Source: Candidatus Poribacteria bacterium
GTDB taxonomy: Bacteria > Poribacteria > WGA-4E > WGA-3G
Direction: 5' to 3'
Assembly: GCA_026702755.1 (NCBI GenBank)
Contig: JAPPBX010000005.1
Span: 1-38,616 of the forward strand
Length of the DNA: 38,616 nt
The notes below the pieces were generated by a model that was not told where the DNA came from, ran no database searches, and saw nothing but the letters and a program-made list of their open reading frames with translations. A program made the translations under genes and the position numbers. This document shows positions 22,085 through 30,005 of this stretch, one piece after another; the stretch's first letter is position 1; every line of letters starts with the position of its first letter.

Positions 22085-24022
22085 GTGCCAAACCTCTTTT
22101 TTGCAATTTTAGTTGCGTTCATCTGCGTAGTCTCTATTGCTCCGGCACAGGAAAAAACCATGCATAACCAAGATGCTGTCAAAGTAAACAGCAAGGCATT
22201 GATCGTGGACATAGTACGTGCTGCGGGTAGTCGTTCCGAGATCAATGTAAACCAGTTGTTGAATAACCAGAAAAGCCCTGAATCCGTTGGGGCAGATGAA
22301 GCGATTGAGAAATGGATTGACGAAAATGGGGAATCGATCATTGGTACTCGCGGCGGTCCCTTTACTCCTACTGATCAGTATGTGACCACCTATAAGAATA
22401 GCAAAATCTATGTTCATGTACTTTCGTGGGATGGAAAGAACAATATTACCCTTCCAGCTATCACTGATCGGGTGGTAAAGAACGCTTGGATTCTGGGAAA
22501 TCCCACGGTAGACGGCACTTCGTGGGGTATCGTGCGCCAGCATCCGTGGGGGCTTTTGATTGTAGTACCAGAGGCGTACCAAAATGGTGTTGATGACATC
22601 GTCGTTCTTGATATTGAAGGGGATCCCACTACACTTAAGAAGCCAAGATTGATTGAGGCAGATCCTTCGTCAGTTATCTATCTGTTTGGAGACAGTGCCG
22701 AAGTAGGTGGGGGTCTTGTGCACTTGCAGGCACAAGACTGGATTGAAGGTTGGAACGAGTCATCTGCTTCACTTTCATGGAAGGTGAAACTTCCTATATC
22801 TTCCGATTACAAACTCGCGATGACCTATACTGCTGATACACATGCGGTAGGTTCGGCATTTGAGATTGTTGCTGGACACAATAAAACCGTTGGAACAGTT
22901 CGCCAAACGACTGGATGGGCAGGAGATTCGCAGAATTTTGAGAGGATATCGCTTCCGGGAACATTGCGCCTCCCCGCAGGTGAAAGCATAATTATGCTGC
23001 GTCTCATTGGAGAGGCAAAGTCTAAAGATGGGGTGCGAGTCCATTCGCTTGAATTAATTTCGCCGCTCGCTGATAAAGCAAGGATTGCTTCAAACGAGAA
23101 AGCGCAGCAGATACGTACCAAAACGGACTGGTTCGTCGAAGCGAAGTACGGCGTGATGTTCCATTGGTCAACAACAACACAACCGTCGCGTGGTCCTCAA
23201 AAACCTTACGTGGAGGCGGTGAATGCTTTTGACCTTGATGCTTTTGTCGACATGGTGAGTGAAACTGGAGCGGGCTACGTCATTTTCACTGCTGTCCACG
23301 GAATTATGCATTTCCCTGCCCCCTTAAAATCGATCGAAGTGGTTATGCCGGGACGCACCTGCAAACGAGACCTAATTGGAGAAATGGCTGGTAAGCTGCA
23401 AGAATGTGGTATTGCCCTTATTCTTTATTTTCATCACGGCGTAGGAGATTTGGAGTGGGTGAAAGCCTCTGGATTTTTAAGTCCAGACAAGTCAAAATTT
23501 TTCAAAATTGAGCATGACATTCTTACCGAAATCGGCATGCGCTATGGTAAAAAGGTCGCAGGTTACTGGTTTGATGATCGGTATCCGCTTCAGCCGTTTG
23601 AAGAATTGTATGAGGCAACTAAAGTTGGCAATCCCGAACGCATCGTCGCTTGGAACAGTTGGATTCTCCCCAAGACGACTGAATTTCAAGAGTACTATGC
23701 TGGCGAGTTTGGCGGTGCGCTCGTGAATCCACCAGAAAATTTCTTTGCAGAGGGTAGCAGTGCGGGTGGTTTACAACCGCACGGCTTGATCTTTCTTGAC
23801 GACCCTTGGCAGCACGGATATCCAGATACCGATATCGCCCCACCCATATTTACCACTCAACAGATTATCAATTACGTGAAGGCGTGTATTGCTCAAAAAC
23901 TGGTGATTACGATGAATATGGGTATTACTCAGGATGGGAAGGTTTCGCCGACAACACTTGAACAGATGAAAGCCTTGCGAAAAACGATCCGAGAGGATTC
24001 AAATACATTGGGAGTTAACTGA
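22085..24022 (+). CDS. Secreted GH29 (alpha-L-fucosidase)-like protein with permuted domain order
   Basis: A 645-residue protein starting at GTG with a clear signal peptide (1-22, ending APAQ). Residues about 55-185 look like the C-terminal part of a GH29 fucosidase: IEKWIDENGESIIGTRGGPF (N81-F92), then KIYVHVLSWDG, a LPAITDRVVKNAWILG strand set and LLIVVPEAYQ. Residues about 195-330 form a carbohydrate-binding-like beta-sandwich. Only then comes the barrel (about 347-640): DWFVEAKYGVMFHW (from D348), GYVIFTAVHGIMHFP, and GYWFDD, where D497 would be the nucleophile by analogy. In ordinary GH29 proteins the catalytic barrel comes first. Fucosidase activity is a family-level guess. The stop shares one base with the next ATG (TGATG at 24020-24024). 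Confidence 0.7.
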   Translation: MPNLFFAILVAFICVVSIAPAQEKTMHNQDAVKVNSKALIVDIVRAAGSRSEINVNQLLNNQKSPESVGADEAIEKWIDENGESIIGTRGGPFTPTDQYVTTYKNSKIYVHVLSWDGKNNITLPAITDRVVKNAWILGNPTVDGTSWGIVRQHPWGLLIVVPEAYQNGVDDIVVLDIEGDPTTLKKPRLIEADPSSVIYLFGDSAEVGGGLVHLQAQDWIEGWNESSASLSWKVKLPISSDYKLAMTYTADTHAVGSAFEIVAGHNKTVGTVRQTTGWAGDSQNFERISLPGTLRLPAGESIIMLRLIGEAKSKDGVRVHSLELISPLADKARIASNEKAQQIRTKTDWFVEAKYGVMFHWSTTTQPSRGPQKPYVEAVNAFDLDAFVDMVSETGAGYVIFTAVHGIMHFPAPLKSIEVVMPGRTCKRDLIGEMAGKLQECGIALILYFHHGVGDLEWVKASGFLSPDKSKFFKIEHDILTEIGMRYGKKVAGYWFDDRYPLQPFEELYEATKVGNPERIVAWNSWILPKTTEFQEYYAGEFGGALVNPPENFFAEGSSAGGLQPHGLIFLDDPWQHGYPDTDIAPPIFTTQQIINYVKACIAQKLVITMNMGITQDGKVSPTTLEQMKALRKTIREDSNTLGVN

Positions 24023-25371
24023 TGAAGCATGAACAACAAAATTTAGCAGTATCAATCTTCAGTTTCATGTTTATCCTTATATTTTCTGCACTCGCTATCT
24101 CAGCAGAACCTCAAATCGAGATCGACTTTGAGACGCAAGTCTTACCTATCCTCCAAAACCGTTGTTTCAGTTGCCATAGCGCACCAAAGACAGATCCCAG
24201 TGGTGCCATCACGAAATCGAAAGGCGGTGTTCAACTGGACAACGTGAAGGGCATTGAGGAGAGCCTGTATGGAGAAGTAATTATCGCTGGTGAACCCGAA
24301 GACTCGCTGCTCTACCAGCGTATCACCTTACCCGAAGGGGATACCGGTATCATGCCTCCACAAGAAGAAAGCGCGCCCTTGACAAAGCAGGAAACTGATC
24401 TTATCCGAAAGTGGATTGAGCAGGGGGCAACCTATGGAGAATGGAAGGGACATCAATCGGAACCTAAGTTGTCAATGACTAACACCAATCCACACCAACC
24501 TACCGTCATGCCACCGATTACTTCTCTCGCGTTTTCACCGGATGGAAAATCTGTCGTTGCATGTTCCCAAGCGGGATTACACGTTTACGATTTTCCTACA
24601 CTCAGTCTACAGCGGACAATTGAGGTATCAGCCCATAATATACACGATCTCGCGTTTTCACCTGATGGGGATCAATTGGCAGTTGGCGGTGGAAATCCTG
24701 CAACTGATGGGATTATAGAGATTTTTTTGTGGCCAGAGGGAAAGTCGTTTCGCGTTCTTAAGGAGCATCGGGATTCAGTCACGGCTATCGCTTGGCGGGA
24801 TGCGTCGTCGCTCGCATCGGCAAGCTTGGACCGACGTATTCTCCTTTGGGACTTGTATACTGGCACTGCCATCCAGCAGATGGAAGGTCATTCAAAAGGG
24901 GTGTCATCCCTCTGTTTCCTGAGTGATAAGGATATACTCGTAAGCACGGGGATAGATCAGAGTGTCCGCGTTTGGGATTTGACATCTGGTGAGTTGATTC
25001 GCAGCATGAATAATCATACGCTGCCGGTTCATGACCTTGCCTTGCGTCCAAGTGATGCTGGACTACCTGTAATTGTTTCAGCAGGCGATGACTGTACCGT
25101 TCGATTTTGGCAGCCGACTATTGGTCGAATGGTAAAATTCGCACGACTGGAGGAAGCACCGCTTGACACGGCATGGTTGAACGACGGCTCAAAGGTTGTT
25201 GCCGTGTGTACCGATGGAACTGTTCGTTTCGTTGATCCAGATTCAGTGGAAGTTACGGGTGAGATTCACGCGCTAAACGGTTGGGCGTACTCGCTGGCAG
25301 TTCATCCAACGGATGGTAGTGTTGTTGTTGGCGGGCAAAACGCACAGATCCGACGCATTATACCCAAGTGA
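24022..25371 (+). CDS. PSCyt1 cytochrome-like domain fused to WD40 propeller
   Basis: A 449-residue exported protein with signal peptide at 1-28. The PSCyt1-type domain is at about 35-140: QVLPILQNRCFSCHS (C48, C51, H52), then GGVQLDNVKGI, PEDSLLYQRITLPEGDTGIMPPQEE, and the closing TDLIRKWIEQGATYGEW. From about 160 to the end there are WD40 repeats: ITSLAFSPDGKSVVACS, IHDLAFSPDGDQLAVGGG, LASASLDRRILLWDLYTG and LVSTGIDQSVRVWDLTSGELI. This PSCyt1-WD40 form is common in Planctomycetes and related phyla; the role is probably periplasmic electron transfer or scaffolding. The ATG overlaps the upstream stop, so it is translationally coupled. It converges on the carH-like gene with a 39-nt gap. Confidence 0.88.
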   Translation: MKHEQQNLAVSIFSFMFILIFSALAISAEPQIEIDFETQVLPILQNRCFSCHSAPKTDPSGAITKSKGGVQLDNVKGIEESLYGEVIIAGEPEDSLLYQRITLPEGDTGIMPPQEESAPLTKQETDLIRKWIEQGATYGEWKGHQSEPKLSMTNTNPHQPTVMPPITSLAFSPDGKSVVACSQAGLHVYDFPTLSLQRTIEVSAHNIHDLAFSPDGDQLAVGGGNPATDGIIEIFLWPEGKSFRVLKEHRDSVTAIAWRDASSLASASLDRRILLWDLYTGTAIQQMEGHSKGVSSLCFLSDKDILVSTGIDQSVRVWDLTSGELIRSMNNHTLPVHDLALRPSDAGLPVIVSAGDDCTVRFWQPTIGRMVKFARLEEAPLDTAWLNDGSKVVAVCTDGTVRFVDPDSVEVTGEIHALNGWAYSLAVHPTDGSVVVGGQNAQIRRIIPK

Positions 25372-25410
25372 CCGAAACCGCATTGTTTTACGTCATTTCA
25401 ATGATAGTGC

Positions 25411-26373
25411 TTAATCCTTTTTCTCTGACACGTTCTGTTGCGCACGCAAGGCTTCGAGTTCGGAGCGAAAGGTTGGCATGTCATTGATTCTCACTGCCTC
25501 AATAGCGTTGATGACGGAGTCGTAGGCGATTGCCCCCGCCCCTCCAACAAACAGTGCAACATCTTCTTGAATTCCGCGTCGAATTTTCCGTAATTCATTT
25601 GCCATAAGCGGATCGTCTGTCGGGTAAACGATGCTCAATCCAATCGCCTTTGCTCCATTTTGCACTGCACACCCTACAATCTCTTCAGCTGGTAGGTTGG
25701 GACCGAGGTAGGTGACTCGCCACCCGTGAGACGCTGCAGTTGTTCCGGCAATTAATGCGCCGATTTCGTGGAGTTGACCCCGCGGTGTCGCGACCACTAA
25801 ATTTGGCATTGCGGCGGGTACATCAGATCCCTGGCAGATACTGCCCAACAGTGTCCGGACAACCGCGGCGGCAAGGTGTTCGTGTGCGATCCGTAAAGTT
25901 CCTGCTTTCCACTGTTCACCAATTTCCTGCATCAGTGGTGTGATCAACTTTTCAAGGAAAACAGGTTGGCTAAATGCGACTGATGCAGCGAAGAGTGTTG
26001 ATTCGAGTGCTTGCATCTCAAATCTTTTAACCGCTGCAATGCACGAAGCAATGTAAAAATGAAGGGATGTTTCCTGTGAGACATCCTCTTTTGCGATTGC
26101 AGCGGACTGTGCAACCGTCCCACCCGTTCCAATGAGTTCCAGAAGTTCTTCGGTGGATAGGTTTGCTATTCGTCCAATACTATGTCCTGCCTGAGTCGCG
26201 AGACGAAGCAACGTGAGTCGCGATATATCCGCGTCAGAATAGAGACGACGATTCGTTTCGGTTCGCAGCGGTGTGACGACGTTGTATCGCTTTTCCCATG
26301 CCCGAATGATAAGTTGTGTTAATCCTGTCTGAATGGCAACGGTTTTAATACCGTGTTTGTGTTGATCCGTCAT
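25411..26373 (-). CDS. carH: MerR-family B12-binding photoreceptor repressor, CarH-like
   Basis: CarH-type repressors bind adenosylcobalamin; in the dark they hold tetramers on promoters of carotenoid genes and light breaks the complex. This 320-residue protein has a MerR helix-turn-helix (about 8-75: KTVAIQTGLTQLIIRAWEKRY, TETNRRLYSDADISRLTLL). The helical bundle carries the light-sensing signature W155-x9-E165-H166 (QWKAGTLRIAHEHL). The Rossmann-type B12 domain has the candidate lower axial ligand H202 in QLHEIG, then YLGPNLPAEE and GLSIVYPTDDP. Spacing of these residues is like that of Thermus CarH. AAGGAAA lies upstream of the ATG. It is divergent to the carotenoid cluster, which fits the role. 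Whether it binds AdoB12 or has become light-independent cannot be told here. Confidence 0.88.
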   Translation of the reverse strand: MTDQHKHGIKTVAIQTGLTQLIIRAWEKRYNVVTPLRTETNRRLYSDADISRLTLLRLATQAGHSIGRIANLSTEELLELIGTGGTVAQSAAIAKEDVSQETSLHFYIASCIAAVKRFEMQALESTLFAASVAFSQPVFLEKLITPLMQEIGEQWKAGTLRIAHEHLAAAVVRTLLGSICQGSDVPAAMPNLVVATPRGQLHEIGALIAGTTAASHGWRVTYLGPNLPAEEIVGCAVQNGAKAIGLSIVYPTDDPLMANELRKIRRGIQEDVALFVGGAGAIAYDSVINAIEAVRINDMPTFRSELEALRAQQNVSEKKD

Positions 26374-26417
26374 CAGCCGTTTCCTTTTTTATTTTTCTTT
26401 TTGTTATCTTACGATTT

Positions 26418-26447
26418 AGTATAACATTAGTATATGTTATTTGTCAA
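26418..26447 (-). promoter_or_regulatory. Promoter of the carH-like gene
   Basis: On the minus strand TTGACA (26442-26447), 18 nt spacer, TATACT (26418-26423). The -35 lies in ATTATTGACAAAT, a motif also at the idi promoter, suggesting shared control. Confidence 0.65.
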
Positions 26448-26466
26448 TAATTTTGTCTAAATTTTA

Positions 26467-26495
26467 AAATTAAGACGGAGGAAAAATCTTAATTT
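26467..26495. promoter_or_regulatory. Perfect 9-bp dyad in the carH-idi gap
   Basis: AAATTAAGA (26467-26475) and TCTTAATTT (26487-26495) with an 11-nt centre. A second dyad, TATACAA (26563-26569) and TTGTATA (26589-26595), lies just ahead of the idi -35. Either could be an operator; the region is A/T-rich, so chance dyads are possible. Confidence 0.4.
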
Positions 26496-26601
26496 CCTTT
26501 CGATCTGGTTATCTGTGGCGGTATTCGTTGTGTGATCTTGTCCTATTTCACTCCATAATTTCTATACAAAATTCGATTTATCATAAAATTGTATAAATTT
26601 T

Positions 26602-26633
26602 TTATTGACAAATTATAGACAATATGTAATAAT
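26602..26633 (+). promoter_or_regulatory. idi/crt operon promoter with 11-nt direct repeats
   Basis: TTGACA (26605-26610), 17 nt spacer, AATAAT (26628-26633). Overlapping it are two adjacent 11-nt repeats, TTATTGACAAA (26602-26612) and TTATAGACAAT (26613-26623). Tandem 11-nt direct repeats over the promoter are how Thermus CarH tetramers bind, so this is a likely CarH operator. Confidence 0.65.
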
Positions 26634-26702
26634 AATGTACATAGAGATTTACACCCTAATTTAACTTGAGAAATCATACCGATACGAAGGAAATAAATAT
26701 CA

Positions 26703-27242
26703 ATGATACAAGAGCATGTCATACTCGTCGATCATACGGGTAGAGAAATCGGCACGCAAGAAAAACTGCAAGCACATCGTGAGGGTAAATTACACAGTGC
26801 ATTTTCGATTTTTGTCTTTAACGCCGTGGGTGAATTATTGCTTCAGAGACGGGCATGGACGAAATACCATTCCGGTGGATTGTGGACGAATACGTGCTGT
26901 AGTCATCCACGTCCCGGCGAAAGTTATTATCGCGCAGCGCGACGACGGCTCAATGAGGAAATGGGTTTCGATTGTGAATTGACTGGGCTTTTTAGTTTTA
27001 TTTATCACGTGCAACTCGATAATAGCCTATTTGAACACGAACTGGACCACGTCTTTGTTGGGCACTATAATGGTCAACCTATTCCGAATCCGAACGAAGT
27101 TGATGATTGGAAATGGATGGACATAAACGCGTTGAGGCAGGATGTTCAGGAAAACCCTAAAGATTACACTTACTGGTTCAAACTGACGCTGGATCGCGTT
27201 GTTACACAAACCCGAACAATCAATTTTTGCCGTGAAACTTAA
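26703..27242 (+). CDS. idi: Isopentenyl-diphosphate delta-isomerase, type I
   Basis: Idi interconverts isopentenyl and dimethylallyl diphosphate and so feeds carotenoid synthesis. The 179-residue length is normal for the Nudix-type enzyme. Visible residues are the catalytic cysteine in WTNTCCSHPRPGE (C66), the Nudix-like AARRRLNEEMGFD (81-90) and the second catalytic acid in HELDHVFVG (E113), with WKWMDINAL after it. AAGGA is well placed before the ATG. This is the first gene of the plus-strand cluster, divergent from carH. The gene overlaps the next by 11 nt. Confidence 0.95.
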   Translation: MIQEHVILVDHTGREIGTQEKLQAHREGKLHSAFSIFVFNAVGELLLQRRAWTKYHSGGLWTNTCCSHPRPGESYYRAARRRLNEEMGFDCELTGLFSFIYHVQLDNSLFEHELDHVFVGHYNGQPIPNPNEVDDWKWMDINALRQDVQENPKDYTYWFKLTLDRVVTQTRTINFCRET

Positions 27243-27828
27243 TAGATTTATTTATCTAAACTTGATGTTGGTATTGATTTTTTTGTTGTGTTCCATTGGT
27301 ATCGCTGTGGATGAATCGGTGGAAGCGTTGCTGAAGCGTGCGCGCGAAAAATTTCATGCCTCCGTGGAAGATAAAAACCAAATTGAACCGGCGATCAAAC
27401 TCTTTGAACGGATCGCGCGAGAAGAACCGAGGTACGCCGGACGTGCAGAGGTCTACATGGGTGCTCTTGTTGCTCTCAAAGGGAAGCACGCGTTTTTTCC
27501 TCACACCAAACTCAAGTGGACAAAGCGCGGTTTAGCAATTATAGATAGTGGATTAAAGAAAACTCCAGAAGACATTGAGGCACTGTTCATTCACGGAGCG
27601 GTCTGTTACCATCTTCCGTTCTTCTTCCAACGTGGTGACGATGCGCAACGAGATTTCAAGGAAATTATCAAACAAATGCCTTCACAAATGCATACATATC
27701 ACTCCGAATTAGTTGAAAATATCATTACATTCTTGCTTGAGAAGGCGAAACTGACAGATGATGAGAAAGTATATCTACGGACACTCAAAGACAAATTGGC
27801 ATCTGAACGTTCAGACGCGCAGCAATGA
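27232..27828 (+). CDS. Exported TPR-like protein of unknown role within the crt operon
   Basis: A 198-residue protein starting at GTG 27232, with a signal peptide or anchor at 1-24 (KLNRFIYLNLMLVLIFLLCSIGIA). I chose this start because a frame from TTG 27199 would put extra residues before the hydrophobic segment. The rest is helical with TPR-like spacing: AIKLFERIAREEPRYAGRAEVYMGALVALKG, GLAIIDSGLKKTPEDIEALFIHGAVCYHLP and AQRDFKEIIKQMPS. I do not recognise an enzyme motif. Starting 11 nt inside idi and overlapping crtY by 4 nt, it is clearly translated with the carotenoid genes. A scaffold or membrane-assembly role is possible but unproven. Confidence 0.75.
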   Translation: MKLNRFIYLNLMLVLIFLLCSIGIAVDESVEALLKRAREKFHASVEDKNQIEPAIKLFERIAREEPRYAGRAEVYMGALVALKGKHAFFPHTKLKWTKRGLAIIDSGLKKTPEDIEALFIHGAVCYHLPFFFQRGDDAQRDFKEIIKQMPSQMHTYHSELVENIITFLLEKAKLTDDEKVYLRTLKDKLASERSDAQQ

Positions 27829-28508
27829 AATTTGAATATCTTCTGTTTAATCTTGTTATTATTGTCGGACCTGTTGTATCCCGATTCAGTCGTCAGATTA
27901 GACAAATTTCGCACTGGCGATTGAAACTACTCGTGAGTGGAATTGTCATGATTCCCTATATTATATGGGATGCCATTGTCACTGGTTCGCATTGGTGGTT
28001 CAACGAGGCGTATACACTCGATTTTCGATTGTTAGGTCTGCCAATTGGGGAGTGGCTCTTTTTTGTGACTGTTCCATTTGGGTGTTTGTTGGTATGGGAG
28101 ACGCTACCGCATACCGATAGTTGGTTAGTCGAGTTGAAATCCCTTCGGTACATCAGAGTAGTTTTATATGCTGGACTACCGATCGGTGTATGGATTTTCA
28201 GTACGGGTAGGCAGTACACAGGATTGGTTCTATTGTGCTTGGGACTCGTTGGGCTGGTGGATATGTTATTGAACGTTAATCTGCTTCTACAACCGAAGAC
28301 CTATCTCTATCTCGGAATTGTCTCCGTTTTGATTTTGGTGTTCAACGGTTACCTCACGGCGCGACCGGTTGTTCTGTATGGTGAGGCGTATCAGAGTGGC
28401 TACCGAATTCTGACAATCCCTATTGAAGATTTCGGGTATGGCTTCACGTTAATACTGTTTAACACAATGCTTTATGAAAAATTGAAGGCAGCTTGGTATG
28501 AAAAATAA
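27825..28508 (+). CDS. crtYcd: Fused CrtYc-CrtYd-type lycopene cyclase
   Basis: A polytopic membrane protein of 227 residues with two homologous halves, as in the fused form of heterodimeric bacterial and archaeal lycopene cyclases. Half 1 has IIWDAIVTGSHWWFNEAYTL and LPIGEWLFFVTVPFGCLL. Half 2 has VLYGEAYQSGYRILTIPIEDFGYGFTLILFNTMLYE. The cyclase acid motif PxE(E/D) is intact in half 2 (PIED) but reads PIGE in half 1. The enzyme closes a psi end to a beta ring; with CruF present in the cluster, only one end is probably cyclised. The ATG overlaps the upstream stop (ATGA), and the end overlaps crtD by 11 nt. Confidence 0.88.
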   Translation: MKFEYLLFNLVIIVGPVVSRFSRQIRQISHWRLKLLVSGIVMIPYIIWDAIVTGSHWWFNEAYTLDFRLLGLPIGEWLFFVTVPFGCLLVWETLPHTDSWLVELKSLRYIRVVLYAGLPIGVWIFSTGRQYTGLVLLCLGLVGLVDMLLNVNLLLQPKTYLYLGIVSVLILVFNGYLTARPVVLYGEAYQSGYRILTIPIEDFGYGFTLILFNTMLYEKLKAAWYEK

Positions 28509-30000
28509 ACGAGTGGCAGTCATCGGTGGTGGGCTTGGAGCATTAAGCGGTGCGATTCGTCTCGCGCGGTTAGGATTCTCTGTCCAATTATTTGAGAAAA
28601 ATCCGCAAATTGGAGGGAAGGTCAACGAAGTAATTTTGGAAGGCTACCGGTTTGATACAGGGGCATCTCTACTAACGATGCCTTTTGTGATTGATGAACT
28701 GTTCGATTTTGCTGGTTTTAAGCGGTCGGATTATCTCGATTTTATGTCAATTGACCCGATATGCCGATACTTTTTTTCAGATGGTTCAGTGATGGATGCA
28801 AGTGCCGACAAGGCAAAGATGAAAGCTGCGATTGAGGAACTATCGTCTGATGACGTGGAAGCATACACACAGTTCTTGAAGTATGCGGAACGTATTCACG
28901 ACCTAACAGCCGAAATCTTTATGTCTACACCGATCCATGAATTCGGGAAACTCATGCGCCTTCGGTATTTTCGGACACTGTTTAGGCTTCATCAAATTGA
29001 TCCGTTTCGGACCGTGCATCAAAGTGTGTCCCGTTTTTTCTCGGATCCGCGCCTCGTTCAACTGTTTGACCGCTACGCGACCTACAACGGTTCAGATCCG
29101 TTTCAGGCACCCGCAACCCTTAACATAATTCCGTATATTGAGTATGGGTTGGGAGGGTATTACATCAAAGGTGGCATCTATCGTTTGATTGACGCATTGG
29201 AAGCAGTGGCGTGTAAGTTGGGTGTTCAGATTCGGACATCGACAAGGGTTGAGAAAATCTGCCACGATGGTAAGCGGGTCAGTGGCGTACAAGTTAATGG
29301 TGAAAAACTTGAAACGGATTATGTATTGTGTGGTGCAGATGCAGTCGTAGCATACGATGAATTGATTGATGGGTACCAACATCGATCCGAGAAACTAAAT
29401 CGGTTGGAACCGTCGTTGTCGGGAATGGTATTTCTTTGGGGGATTAAGGGGAAGTATTCAGCATTGGGACATCATAACATTATCTTCTCCGGTGACTACG
29501 GTGCCGAATTTAAGCAGATTTTTAAACATCGGCAAGTACCAGATGATCCGACTATCTATATCGCTATAACCAGTAAAACAGATAGCGAACACGCACCGAC
29601 TGATGGCGAGAATTGGTTCGTGTTGTTGAACATGCCGTATTTGACACCCGGACAGATGTGGGAAAAAGAGAAGGTTCGGATGCGAACGGTTGTTTTGGAT
29701 AGATTAAAGCAGCTCGGTTTCGACATCGCAGATCAGATTGAGGTGGAGCAGATTTACACGCCGGAGGATTTCTCTGAACTTTATGCCAGCAATCAAGGGA
29801 GTATCTACGGCGTATCGTCGAATAGTAGAACCACTGCGTTCAAACGTCTACCAAATCGAAGTCGTGTCCTGAAAGGGCTTTACTTCGCAGGGGGTTCGGT
29901 GCACCCAGGCGGCGGGATTCCATTGGTGATATTGTCTGGAAAAATGGCGGCGACGTTGATTGCGGAAGATTGTGCCTCGAAAATTTATAAGCAAGGGTAA
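28498..30000 (+). CDS. crtD: CrtI-family carotenoid desaturase, probably CrtD (3',4'-desaturase)
   Basis: This 500-residue FAD enzyme has an N-terminal dinucleotide-binding motif (VAVIGGGLGALSGAIRLARLGFSVQLFEKN). The segment GGKVNEVILEGYRFDTGASLLTMPFVIDELF resembles the CrtD group (hydroxycarotenoid 3,4-desaturases of Bacteroidetes and phototrophs) more than CrtI. The C-terminal GLYFAGGSVHPGGGIPLVILSGKMAA is the usual FAD-binding end. In the likely pathway it introduces the 3',4' double bond after CruF has hydrated the psi end. The start lies 11 nt inside crtYcd, and the stop is 5 nt before the next desaturase. The choice between CrtD and CrtI for the two paralogues is by motif memory and could be reversed. 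Confidence 0.8.
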   Translation: MKNKRVAVIGGGLGALSGAIRLARLGFSVQLFEKNPQIGGKVNEVILEGYRFDTGASLLTMPFVIDELFDFAGFKRSDYLDFMSIDPICRYFFSDGSVMDASADKAKMKAAIEELSSDDVEAYTQFLKYAERIHDLTAEIFMSTPIHEFGKLMRLRYFRTLFRLHQIDPFRTVHQSVSRFFSDPRLVQLFDRYATYNGSDPFQAPATLNIIPYIEYGLGGYYIKGGIYRLIDALEAVACKLGVQIRTSTRVEKICHDGKRVSGVQVNGEKLETDYVLCGADAVVAYDELIDGYQHRSEKLNRLEPSLSGMVFLWGIKGKYSALGHHNIIFSGDYGAEFKQIFKHRQVPDDPTIYIAITSKTDSEHAPTDGENWFVLLNMPYLTPGQMWEKEKVRMRTVVLDRLKQLGFDIADQIEVEQIYTPEDFSELYASNQGSIYGVSSNSRTTAFKRLPNRSRVLKGLYFAGGSVHPGGGIPLVILSGKMAATLIAEDCASKIYKQG

Positions 30001-30005
30001 GAGAT

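Noticed and set aside
27199-27231. TTG start for the TPR-like protein
   Set aside because: The GTG at 27232 gives a normal signal peptide; the extra residues would only weaken it.
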